A DNA stretch of 19,259 nucleotides, from NCBI GenBank assembly GCA_029259935.1, contig JAJDEH010000126.1, forward strand, positions 1 through 19,259, written 5' to 3'. The notes beneath the pieces were generated by a model, which was given only the letters and a program-made list of their open reading frames with translations, was not told the origin of the DNA and ran no database searches. Below, piece after piece: positions 1 through 6,868 of the stretch (positions within the stretch are counted from its first letter, which is position 1; each line of letters opens with the position of its first letter). Position numbers and translations under genes: made by a program. This DNA comes from Planctomycetota bacterium. Its GTDB lineage: Bacteria > Planctomycetota > Planctomycetia > Pirellulales > Pirellulaceae.

Positions 1-318
1 TCAGGGTTCGCTTGTTTTGGGTCTAGCTCCACAAAGTAGTGGCAATAGTAAATCTCACGATATCCGTACGCGTCACGCATGGTCTCTTTTTCAAGTTCCG
101 AGCGAAACAGATTTGTGATCGTTCTGTCAACGACGTCCTCACGATACACATGCGCCTCCAATCACACCAAGTTTCGGGAAAATCACCGCCCGACCATTCC
201 AGAATCACTCAAAACCGCCGTGTGAGGTCCGGGTCGGGCCAAGCGACCTTCTTCACCGTTGAGTTCAAGGGATCGCGAATCTCGCCGTCAACTGATACGC
301 ATTGCCTTACAGGAGTCT
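1..318. other. Window-edge stretch with no convincing gene
   Basis: This AT-richer stretch lies downstream, on the minus strand, of the small membrane protein ending at 319. Short open frames exist on both strands. None has a recognisable motif, a good ribosome binding site or a hydrophobicity pattern that suggests a protein. It may hold remnants of the accessory island whose left end lies outside the window. Confidence 0.4.
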
Positions 319-637
319 TTACTTCCGCCGCGCTCTTCGATATAGGAGTACGACACCACAGATGCCGACCGGCATGAAGTAAACCATCAAGCAGAGAACA
401 ATGCATTGGAGAACTGTCGGAATCAACAAGAGCGAGCGTTGGTGTAGATTCACCGTGGTGGTAACCACGAATAACAGAACACCCAGCCACAGCACCGAGA
501 CGACGAAATAGAAGATTTCCGGATCTTCTGTTCCGGGGATAATGACAAAATGAAACAAGGCGAGCGACACGAAAAGAAATCCGAAATCCGGTGCACAGGA
601 TTACAGCCACCGTGTAGATAGTTTCACCGGCTGTCAT
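319..637 (-). pseudogene. Small multi-pass membrane protein, apparently frameshifted
   Basis: An ATG at 637 lies about 15 bases after the stop of the zinc-ribbon gene and starts with MTAGETIYTVAVILCTG, the beginning of a hydrophobic segment. In this frame the hydrophobic character is soon lost. A second frame, open from about 590 to the stop at 319, continues with FGFLFVSLALFHFVII and two more strongly hydrophobic stretches (VVSVLWLGVLLFVVTT and VLQCIVLCLMVYFMPVGIC), ending in the basic tail RRARRK. Joined by a one-base shift near 585-600, the two give a roughly 105-residue protein with three or four membrane segments. Alternatively, translation starts at the GTG at 570 in the second frame, giving 83 residues. 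I do not recognise the family. The spacing suggests co-transcription with the two genes upstream. A sequencing error is also possible. Confidence 0.5.
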
Positions 638-652
638 ATTCTTGGTTCTTAC

Positions 653-820
653 TTATTCCTTGATTTCTGGCGCTGGCTCATTGGGGTTTTCTACGGCGGC
701 AATTGGACTCGAGGGAACAATGGTCCCGCAGGAGGGGCATGCTCCATTTACTGAGCCAGAGACCCACCCCCAACCCTGGCAGTGGTGACACTGAATCAAC
801 TTATTATATTCGTTGTTCAT
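653..820 (-). CDS. Very small zinc-ribbon protein
   Basis: The ATG at 820 opens a 55-residue protein beginning MNNEYNKLIQCHHCQGWGW. Two CxxC pairs (C11/C14 and C28/C31) are separated by an aromatic, glycine-rich turn, the normal layout of a zinc ribbon that binds one structural zinc. The C-terminal 20 residues are proline- and glutamate-rich and probably disordered. The open frame extends further upstream, but that part overlaps the SUKH-3 gene and has no similar character, so I chose this start. It lies 38 bases after the SUKH-3 stop and 15 bases before the small membrane protein, so all three look like one transcript. Role unknown; such ribbons often bind nucleic acid or a partner protein. 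Confidence 0.55.
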   Translation of the reverse strand: MNNEYNKLIQCHHCQGWGWVSGSVNGACPSCGTIVPSSPIAAVENPNEPAPEIKE

Positions 821-858
821 CGAACCCAATTTACGCCCCAGACACGAACTATTCGCCG

Positions 859-1362
859 CTATCGATAGCACTCCGGAACAAATTCCCTGGGGATTTCCTG
901 AGGTTGAGATCCGACCGCGTACGCATTTAGTAACTCGTTCAGCCCATCGCAGATGCTTGGAAGAATCCAATAGCCTTGCCACTGATCATTCAGTAAGAGC
1001 ATGCGACCATCGTCGAGCAAAAACATCAGCAGCGCATTTCCAATGCCTATTGGGCATGCAGTCGATCCCAGCATTGCTTGGAAGCTATCGCCATCTTCTT
1101 CTGCATCAAATGCTCCTACAACCTCTTTTGGGTCGAATAGGATTGGAGAACCTGACTCTGTTTCGCAAGTTAGGCCTCCGAACGATCGCAAGAAAGACGC
1201 CGCGTGGAGATTGAACTGAAACCCCTCTTCAACTAAGGTTTGGCGATCCTCGTCAATTGAAATTGCCCGGCTTTCTGTCCATCCGCTTCTTGATAACGCT
1301 TCTCTCGTGATGTTTGTCAAACGGCTTAAATCGATCATTTGAAAGAACCCTCGAAGTTTCAT
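859..1362 (-). CDS. SUKH-3 family immunity protein
   Basis: A 167-residue protein from the ATG at 1362. This start has a GGAGG ribosome binding site formed by the last codons of the upstream ORF. An alternative start at 1383 would overlap that ORF. Features typical of the SUKH-3 branch of the SMI1/KNR4 superfamily are visible: a helical N-terminus ending in RSGWTESR (about residues 25-32), the FLRSFGGL motif (57-64), a central strand region with a DP turn, a PIGIGNALLMFLLDDGRMLLL segment (split here by eye into two strands), and a C-terminal helix with LNELLNAY. SUKH proteins are known immunity proteins that bind and neutralise secreted or contact-delivered toxins, often nucleases or deaminases. 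The ORF just upstream is a candidate for a matching toxin end. I am fairly sure of the superfamily and less sure of the partner. Confidence 0.75.
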   Translation of the reverse strand: MKLRGFFQMIDLSRLTNITREALSRSGWTESRAISIDEDRQTLVEEGFQFNLHAASFLRSFGGLTCETESGSPILFDPKEVVGAFDAEEDGDSFQAMLGSTACPIGIGNALLMFLLDDGRMLLLNDQWQGYWILPSICDGLNELLNAYAVGSQPQEIPREFVPECYR

Positions 1363-1364
1363 TC

Positions 1365-1811
1365 TCACCCTCCACCAACCCAAGATGCGGGTGGATCAAA
1401 CTCAATCGCTTTATTTGGTTGAAGTTCAGGGACGCCCCACGGAAGGCGAGACTGCTTTACCTTTAGAAAATGGCCAGGAAGTGACTCGCAATGTTCGCAT
1501 GGACTAACATAGTACCATCGGTTCTTTTCAACATTCCAACGAAAACCTCCTTTAGAGATCTCTCTAATCGTATTCGGTCCAGGTGAGCCCAGCAAATCGT
1601 CCGCAGCCTGGAGTGATTGCGAGGCCCCGCATTTGCCAGGGATGGTTCTGCAATCTGGGTTTCTTGGGACCACATAGTTAGAAGGATTGCTTCCGCTCTT
1701 ACGCACCACGAGTACTTTGGACTCCGTATCGTACGTGGACTCAACGACACTCTGAACTCTTCTGACTCTTCCATTTTTTTGCACTTTTTGAAGCACACCT
1801 GCATCTCGCAA
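1365..1811 (-). CDS. Possible deaminase-like toxin C-terminal domain (fragment)
   Basis: This 148-codon frame starts at a TTG (1811) and ends five bases before the SUKH-3 ATG. The C-terminal half looks like a compact enzyme domain. A KCGASQSLQAADDLL helix (Cys codon at 1629-1631) is followed about 43 residues later by YYVSPCEHCESL, with PCEHC at 1488-1502. A Cys/His ligand in a helix followed by PCxxC is the zinc-binding pattern of the cytidine-deaminase-like superfamily, used by many polymorphic toxins (for example YwqJ-like). The glutamate normally two residues after the first ligand ([HC]xE) is not seen here (CGA), so it may be inactive or a different fold. There is no good start or ribosome binding site, and the upstream sequence continues in another frame (see 1774-2017). 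The neighbouring SUKH-3 gene supports a toxin origin. The family call is tentative. Confidence 0.4.
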   Translation of the reverse strand: MRDAGVLQKVQKNGRVRRVQSVVESTYDTESKVLVVRKSGSNPSNYVVPRNPDCRTIPGKCGASQSLQAADDLLGSPGPNTIREISKGGFRWNVEKNRWYYVSPCEHCESLPGHFLKVKQSRLPWGVPELQPNKAIEFDPPASWVGGG

Positions 1812-2017
1812 TTAGAGTGAGAGGGGCATGAGGTCGCCATCTCGATGGGATGATGGCGCATGCTGTAAGACGCCGCTCGCCGAGGCGCGAGACGTTTGCG
1901 CTTACCCGGTTGAAACTCTAGCCGAGTTGCAAACGTTTTTGGATTCGATTCACTCCGGCAGGATGGGCACGGTGTTGCGGTAACTCCTTTGCGTGGCTTT
2001 TTTTCGGGCAGTTCCAT
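1774..2017 (-). pseudogene. N-terminal half of the broken toxin-like gene, other frame
   Basis: From the ATG at 2017 this frame reads a basic, Cys-containing protein: MELPEKKPRKG, then a CPSC pair, a KRKRLAPRR basic stretch, and SCPSHSNCEMQVC. The frame stays open to 1463, but beyond about 1775 it overlaps the better-looking frame that encodes the PCEHC domain. That frame has a stop just before 1811, so any join must lie between 1811 and about 1770. This stretch contains two A-runs in the coding sense (T7 at 1774-1780 and T5 at 1785-1789), and the required shift is -1. The joined product would be about 217 residues. Either the gene is a pseudogene, or slippage at the A-run makes the full protein. 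No known family is recognised in this half. Confidence 0.35.
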
Positions 2018-2053
2018 GGACAACCAAACGGCATCAATTCGGCAATCGCTTGT

Positions 2054-2551
2054 TTGTTACACTCGTCAAGTTGCCCCGCTTGGGATCCGGCCCGGCAGCG
2101 GGACTCGCTGTTCGCGTTGCGGCCGGCGGATTATGATTTCCATCTGGCACGCTACGAAACGGAGCTAACCGCCGTGAGCCAAATCCACGCCCAGCGACTT
2201 GAAGGCCAGCCCCCGTCCGCAGCGGCTTCGTCGGCCATCGACCAGTGGCTGCACGAGCAAGGAGTGGAAACGAATCCGCTGCTGTCTCAGGTCCGCTATC
2301 GGGAAGCTACGAGCGCGACAACCACCGGCCAACAAACGGGCCTCGATTCGACTGTCGCGGTTGATGCACCTAGCGACACCAGGGCCAAGGACTACCGGCT
2401 CGATGGGCACCCGGAAGAGCTTCGTCCAGCGTCGCAAGACGCGTCCGCGAACCGGCGAGCGGAATTCGGCCGTCACCGCCACGTTCGTCCGGTTTCTAGT
2501 TCAGTGCGTATGCTCGTTCACGGAAAAGAGTGGACGGTTTTGCTAGAGTGA
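2054..2551 (+). CDS. Unrecognised ORF, possibly a gene remnant
   Basis: An open frame of 165 codons from a TTG at 2054. The first part (about residues 12-90) has plausible coding character: GC-rich third positions and helix-like segments such as YDFHLARYETELTAVSQIH and SSAIDQWLHEQGVE. The second half is rich in Arg, Ser, Asp and His without hydrophobic pattern and looks less like a protein. There is no ribosome binding site at 2054 and the frame remains open further upstream, where base composition drops. This could be the 3' part of a gene truncated by the AT-rich island. Its TGA at 2549-2551 is in the same frame as the oxidoreductase that starts at 2600, with no start codon between. I do not recognise it. 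A minus-strand frame (2165-2482) is also open but is no better. Confidence 0.3.
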   Translation: MLHSSSCPAWDPARQRDSLFALRPADYDFHLARYETELTAVSQIHAQRLEGQPPSAAASSAIDQWLHEQGVETNPLLSQVRYREATSATTTGQQTGLDSTVAVDAPSDTRAKDYRLDGHPEELRPASQDASANRRAEFGRHRHVRPVSSSVRMLVHGKEWTVLLE

Positions 2552-2599
2552 CGTCGACAGCCGACCGCCGCGGAGAAATTACATGAAAATGAGTTCAGA

Positions 2600-3910
2600 A
2601 TGGAATTAGAGACTTCCGCCCGCATCGCCATTCTTGGGGCTGGCCCCATTGGGCTGGAAACGGCGCTGTATGCCCGTTCGCTCGGCTACCAGGTGGCTGT
2701 TTACGAACGCGAGCAAGTAGCGGGAAACGTGCGCCGCTGGGGCCACGTTCGCATGTTCAGCCCCTTTCGAATGAATGCCTCGTCTCTGGGACTAGCTGCC
2801 TTGGCAGCGCAAGATCCCGCTTACAAGCCACCCGATCCTGACGCCCTGCTGACGGGCAACGAGTGGTACGAGCATTACCTGCGACCGCTGTCGAAAACCG
2901 ATCTACTGGCCGGCTGCATTCACGAGTCGAACCGTGTGCTGGCGATTGGCAGAAGTTCGTGTCTGAAGTCCGAACACCCGGGCGGCGAACAGCGAGCGGA
3001 TTCCGATTTTCGAATTCTAATGAGCGGCCAAGAAGGCAAGTACGTCGAAGGCGAGTACACCGAAAGCGAGTACATCGCGACGGCCGGCGCGGTGATCGAC
3101 ACGACCGGCGTGTTCCGCAATCCCAATTGGGCCGGACAGGGCGGTATTCCGGCCATCGGCGAGCAAGCGTCGCGCCCGCGAATCGAAACCGGAATGCCCG
3201 ATGTACTCAATCAGCAACGGGCCGACTATGCCGGCCGGCGGATCCTGGTGGTCGGCAGTGGTTACTCGGCGGCAACCAATGTCGTGGCGCTCTGCGAACT
3301 GGGGAAAGAAGAACCTAAGACAAGCGTTACTTGGATCACCCGGCGGGATGCTGCTGACGCCGAGAATCACGAACCTGACGGGCCGATTCGGCGTATCCCC
3401 GAAGATCGACTGGCCGAACGCGACGCACTGGCCGTGGCCGCGAATCACTGCGTGACTGACGACAACTCGCCCGCCCGGCATCTGGACGGCACGATGCTGG
3501 AACGAGTCGACTATGACACAGGTTCGAGCCAGTTTTCCGTGCAGCTTGTGGGACGCCATGCCGGTGAAGAAGTGTTCGACCGGATCATCACCAACGTGGG
3601 CTATCAGCCGGACGGCTCGATTTACAGCGAACTGCAGGTTCATCAGTGTTATGCCAGTGATGGCCCGATGAAGTTGGCCGCGGCACTGCTGGGCGCGACG
3701 TCGGCCGATTGCCTCGATCAATCGTCGCACGGAGCGCAAACGTTGCTGAACCCCGAACCGAATTTCTACATCCTGGGCGCGAAGAGCTACGGTCGCAATT
3801 CTCAGTTCCTTGTTTCTGTTGGACTGCGGCAAATTCAAGAGTTGTTTACGATTCTTGGGGGTCGAGCGGATTTGGATCTTTATGCCAGTGTCGAGCATCT
3901 TGTGCCGTGA
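2600..3910 (+). CDS. FAD/NAD(P)-dependent oxidoreductase (flavin monooxygenase-like)
   Basis: A 436-residue two-dinucleotide-binding flavoprotein. The N-terminal Rossmann motif ILGAGPIGLE (residues 11-20) with an acidic residue at the end of the second strand (VAVYERE) fits FAD binding. A second motif, ILVVGSGYSA (GSG at about 219-221), fits NAD(P)H binding. A C-terminal segment NFYILGAKSYGRNSQF resembles the region closing the FAD site in flavin-containing monooxygenases and N-hydroxylating enzymes. Length matches that group (430-480). It has no signal peptide or membrane segment, so it is probably cytosolic. ATG 2600 is the only start available after the in-frame stop at 2549; its ribosome binding site is weak. 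Its last bases (GTGA, 3907-3910) overlap the start of the radical SAM gene, so the two are translationally coupled. The substrate cannot be read from the sequence. It might oxidise or reduce the product of the radical SAM enzyme. Confidence 0.85.
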   Translation: MELETSARIAILGAGPIGLETALYARSLGYQVAVYEREQVAGNVRRWGHVRMFSPFRMNASSLGLAALAAQDPAYKPPDPDALLTGNEWYEHYLRPLSKTDLLAGCIHESNRVLAIGRSSCLKSEHPGGEQRADSDFRILMSGQEGKYVEGEYTESEYIATAGAVIDTTGVFRNPNWAGQGGIPAIGEQASRPRIETGMPDVLNQQRADYAGRRILVVGSGYSAATNVVALCELGKEEPKTSVTWITRRDAADAENHEPDGPIRRIPEDRLAERDALAVAANHCVTDDNSPARHLDGTMLERVDYDTGSSQFSVQLVGRHAGEEVFDRIITNVGYQPDGSIYSELQVHQCYASDGPMKLAAALLGATSADCLDQSSHGAQTLLNPEPNFYILGAKSYGRNSQFLVSVGLRQIQELFTILGGRADLDLYASVEHLVP

Positions 3911-4803
3911 ACGAACCGCAATCGCCATTGATCGAGCTTTCCCATTTGGACCATTTGTGGTTTCAAGTTTCCGGCACCTTGTGCAATTTGACCTGCCATC
4001 ATTGCTTCATCAGTTGCAATCCGAAAAATGATTCGTTCGGCTATCTTTCGTTGCAGGAAGTCAAACGCCGGTTGGAAGAGTCGGTCGCGATGGGCGTGAA
4101 GGAGTACTACTTCACCGGCGGCGAACCGTTTCTAAATCGCGAGATGACGGAGATTCTGGTTGAGACTCTTTTGTATGGTCCCGCGACCGTGCTAACCAAT
4201 GGCACGGTGTTGAAAGACGAATGGCTGCGACAACTGCGCGACGCCGAACGCGAGAGCCTGTACTCGCTGGAGTTTCGTGTGTCGCTGGACGGATTTTCAC
4301 CCGAAAGCAACGATCCGATTCGTGGTGACGGGACTTTTGAACGGGCGATGCGAGGCGTCGTCCAATTGGTGGAGTTCGGATTTCTGCCGATTATCACGGC
4401 CGCGCGAACTTGGCCCGATGAAGACGAGCAACAAGTCGTGGGGTCGTTTGTGAACATGCTCAAGCAGGCCGGTTATGTGCGCCCGCGACTGAAGATCCTG
4501 CCGACGTTGCATCTAGGCGCGGAAGAGGATCGCTCGCACGGCTACCACCACGGCGATCGCGTGACGGTGGAGATGATGCAGGACTACGACCAGTCGCAGT
4601 TGGTTTGCGAGCATAGCCGCATCGTGACGGACCGCGGAGTTCATGTGTGTCCGATTCTGATCGAGTCTCCCGACTCGGTGTTGGGGTCATCGCTGCAAGA
4701 AGCGGCAGTGCCGTTCGAGATTCGGCACGGAGCCTGTCATACGTGTTATCAGTACGGCGCGATTTGCTCGAATGCTTCGAGTCTCTTTGAATCATCGAGT
4801 TGA
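3907..4803 (+). CDS. Radical SAM enzyme with C-terminal auxiliary cysteines
   Basis: A 298-residue protein from a GTG at 3907 that overlaps the previous stop by four bases. I prefer this over the longer open frame from 3709, which lies inside the oxidoreductase. The canonical CxxxCxxC (C26, C30, C33) for the SAM-cleaving [4Fe-4S] cluster sits in LCNLTCHHC, with one more Cys at 37. TGGEPF (70-75) is the SAM-binding GGE motif, and VLTNGTVL and EFRVSLDG fit the beta-strands of the barrel. Near the C-terminus, five cysteines (C234, C248, C277, C280, C287) lie in a SPASM/twitch-like arrangement able to hold an auxiliary Fe-S cluster. Such enzymes modify peptides or small metabolites by radical chemistry. 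The substrate is unknown. No precursor peptide gene with an obvious leader was seen nearby. It is co-transcribed with the flavoprotein and the phosphoesterase. Confidence 0.9.
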   Translation: MNEPQSPLIELSHLDHLWFQVSGTLCNLTCHHCFISCNPKNDSFGYLSLQEVKRRLEESVAMGVKEYYFTGGEPFLNREMTEILVETLLYGPATVLTNGTVLKDEWLRQLRDAERESLYSLEFRVSLDGFSPESNDPIRGDGTFERAMRGVVQLVEFGFLPIITAARTWPDEDEQQVVGSFVNMLKQAGYVRPRLKILPTLHLGAEEDRSHGYHHGDRVTVEMMQDYDQSQLVCEHSRIVTDRGVHVCPILIESPDSVLGSSLQEAAVPFEIRHGACHTCYQYGAICSNASSLFESSS

Positions 4804-4821
4804 AAGACGGCGGGCCCCGCA

Positions 4822-5625
4822 ATGATCGCTTCCGGTTCAAAAACTCGCATCGCTTGTTTCGGCGGCATTTACAATAACTATCTCGCGTTGGAGCAGGCTA
4901 TCGGGGACGCGACGTCTCGCGGCGTCGATGCGATCTACTGTCTCGGCGACATGGGTGCTTTCGGTCCCCATCCGGATCGCGTGTTTCCCCTGCTGCGGGA
5001 TCATGATGTTCAGTGCTTGCAAGGGAACTACGACGACTCGATCGGCAACGAACTGGACAATTGCCAATGCGGATACACCGATCCGCGCGACAACCATTTC
5101 GCTCAGATTAGCTACGATTACACCTTGGCGAATACGTCGGAGGAAAATCGTCGGTTTCTGCGCGAGCTACCCAAGCAGCGTAGGCTCGAACTGGGTCCGC
5201 TCAACGTGCTGCTCTGTCACGGCAGTCCGCGGAAGGTGAACGAATTTCTGTGGCAGTCCACGACATCGACGCATTTTCTTTCGTCGCTGGCTCGGGAAGC
5301 CGAAGCGGATGTACTCGTCGCCACGCATTCCGGCATCAAATGGCATCGCGGTTTGGGCGACGGACGGCACTTCATCAACGTCGGCGTGCTGGGACGGCCC
5401 GAAAACGACGGTCACACCAACGTCTGGTACACGATTCTGGAATATTCGTCGGCGAGCGGCTTTTCGCTGGAGTTCGTGCCCTTGGAGTACGATTACCAAA
5501 GATTGGCCAAGGAGATGACCGCGGAGAGCCTGCCTCGAGAATTCATTGAAACCGTCGAGTCGGGGTGGTGGACCACTTGCTTGGAGATTCTGCCGAGCAA
5601 GGAGCGTCGCCAAGGTCCGTTTTGA
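4822..5625 (+). CDS. Calcineurin-like phosphoesterase (YfcE/MJ0936-like) lacking metal motif I
   Basis: A 267-residue protein starting 18 bases after the radical SAM stop. The fold is recognisable from the ordered motifs of the metallophosphoesterase superfamily: LGDMGAFGPHPD (GD at 42-43), QGNYDDS (68-73; usually GNHD), LLCHGSPRKVNEF, ATHSGIKWH in place of GHTH, and NVGVLGRPENDG, which matches the NPGSVGxPR end motif of the YfcE group. The first motif, normally DxHGN, reads GGIYNNYLALE (14-24), so the Asp and His that bind the first metal are replaced by Gly and Tyr. A CQCGYTDPRDNHF insertion follows the GNYD motif. It may bind one metal, use a different substrate or act without phosphoesterase chemistry. 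It is probably cytosolic. Its place at the end of the three-gene operon suggests a step on the same unknown metabolite. Confidence 0.85.
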   Translation: MIASGSKTRIACFGGIYNNYLALEQAIGDATSRGVDAIYCLGDMGAFGPHPDRVFPLLRDHDVQCLQGNYDDSIGNELDNCQCGYTDPRDNHFAQISYDYTLANTSEENRRFLRELPKQRRLELGPLNVLLCHGSPRKVNEFLWQSTTSTHFLSSLAREAEADVLVATHSGIKWHRGLGDGRHFINVGVLGRPENDGHTNVWYTILEYSSASGFSLEFVPLEYDYQRLAKEMTAESLPREFIETVESGWWTTCLEILPSKERRQGPF

Positions 5626-5694
5626 TTGAGGGCCGTTTTGATTTATGGCGTCCGAGCCACCAAAAAAGGATGTCCAACCGGACCGCAACTGTGT

Positions 5695-5700
5695 TACAAT
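5695..5700 (+). promoter_or_regulatory. Candidate extended -10 promoter element for the HEAT protein gene
   Basis: TACAAT preceded by TG and one base gives the TGnTACAAT form of an extended -10 element, about 50 bases before the ATG at 5750. No convincing -35 hexamer lies at the right distance. The gene follows the phosphoesterase by 124 bases, so a separate promoter is reasonable. Confidence 0.3.
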
Positions 5701-5749
5701 CCGACGTGCATCGCCAACTTCACCAGAATTTCCAAGCAGGGCAAACCCC

Positions 5750-6868
5750 ATGATCTGTTCGATCCGTTTCTACTTGGTGTTGGTAACCGGCATCTTCCTT
5801 AGTGTTTCCACCGTCAGTTCGGCGGATCCTGAAACGGATATTCCGAAACTGGTTCGGCAGCTTGGTTCCGATCAGTTTGCCGAACGCCGGTCGGCGAGCG
5901 ACGCGTTGCAAGAGCTGGGCAAAGCGGCCTTTCCCGCGTTGTCCGAGGCGGCCAAGAGTGGCGATCGCGAGGTGACCACCCGCGCGACGGCGATACTGAA
6001 ACATCATTTGAAGAGCAACGACCAGGAGACGCTGGACGCTGCTCAAAAGGCTCTGCAAGGACTGGCGGAAGACAGCCACGCGGTCGCGGCCCGTTTGGCC
6101 AAACAGGCGCTCAAGCCCGAAGAACCGGAAGTGGAAGTGAATCCCGTGCTTCGCAATTTGAGAGCCGCTCAAATAGCCCAGATTCAGATCCAGGTGCAAG
6201 GCGGCAACAACGCTCGTCAGGTAAGGGTCAAAGTGGCCAACGGCAACAAGGAAATCAAGATCAAAGAGCAAGGCCGTGAAATTGAAATCCAACAGGCGGC
6301 CGATGGTTCGATCAAAATGCAAGTTACGGAAAAGAAAAACGGGAAAGACGTCGTCAAGAAATACGAAGCAAAGAATGTCGACGACCTGAAGAAAAAGCAC
6401 CCCGAGGCACATAAGATCTATCAGCAGCATAACCGGCAAGGAATTCAACTGGGCGGAATACGAATTGGAGGGCGGCCGGCAATTCAACGGCCGGGCAGGC
6501 CGGTTCCAGTCGCTCCATTTCAACGAAATCAGCAGCAGTTCGAAAAATCCAAGAAACGATTGGACGAAACGATCAAGCAATACCGCGAGCGAATCGAAAA
6601 GGCGGAGAAGGAAATCAAAGCCAGCAAGAAAGCGATTCAAGACAAAGACGGCAACGCCCAGCAACACGAGAAGGCGATCGAAGAGAGTACCAAGGACCGG
6701 GACCGACACCAGCAACAAATTGCCACTCTTGAGCAGGCCAAGGAAAACCTAGACAACATCCAAAAACGCATCGGCGACATCCAAAAGCGAGCCGATCAAA
6801 ACCGCGCGGACTTGCAAAAGCAAAGAGAAGAATTGAAACGCCGGATAAAGTTGCCGCAAGGCCGCTAG
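5750..6868 (+). CDS. Secreted HEAT-repeat and coiled-coil protein
   Basis: A 372-residue protein from the ATG at 5750. I chose this start because it is followed directly by a signal peptide (MICSIRFYLVLVTGIFLSV, cleavage probably after VSSA). The longer frame from 5645 would bury it. Residues of about 30-120 form HEAT-like helical pairs (LVRQLGSDQFAERRSASDAL, then a second unit around AAFPALSEAAKSGDREV), a common domain in planctomycete exported proteins. The middle (about 145-255) is Gln/Lys-rich with a possible beta region. Residues 265-372 are highly charged with strong heptad character (KSKKRLDETIKQYRERIEK onwards) and should form a long coiled coil. There is no enzyme motif. It is probably periplasmic and a protein-binding scaffold. 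Its stop overlaps the stop of the converging glycosyltransferase gene. Confidence 0.75.
   Translation: MICSIRFYLVLVTGIFLSVSTVSSADPETDIPKLVRQLGSDQFAERRSASDALQELGKAAFPALSEAAKSGDREVTTRATAILKHHLKSNDQETLDAAQKALQGLAEDSHAVAARLAKQALKPEEPEVEVNPVLRNLRAAQIAQIQIQVQGGNNARQVRVKVANGNKEIKIKEQGREIEIQQAADGSIKMQVTEKKNGKDVVKKYEAKNVDDLKKKHPEAHKIYQQHNRQGIQLGGIRIGGRPAIQRPGRPVPVAPFQRNQQQFEKSKKRLDETIKQYRERIEKAEKEIKASKKAIQDKDGNAQQHEKAIEESTKDRDRHQQQIATLEQAKENLDNIQKRIGDIQKRADQNRADLQKQREELKRRIKLPQGR

Noticed and set aside
39..377. 112-codon plus-strand ORF at the window start
   Set aside because: No motif, a poor start and overlap with the small membrane protein on the other strand.
3709..3906. 66-codon upstream extension of the radical SAM gene
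   Set aside because: It lies inside the flavoprotein gene and has no domain character; the GTG at 3907 gives a normal start with translational coupling.
3017..3928. 303-codon open frame on the minus strand
   Set aside because: It lies fully antisense to the flavoprotein gene, which has clear motifs throughout; GC-rich genes often leave long open antisense frames.
5720..6718. 332-codon minus-strand frame rich in Leu and Phe
   Set aside because: It is the mirror of the Lys/Gln-rich coiled-coil gene; the Leu/Phe content comes from reverse-reading those codons, and there is no ribosome binding site.
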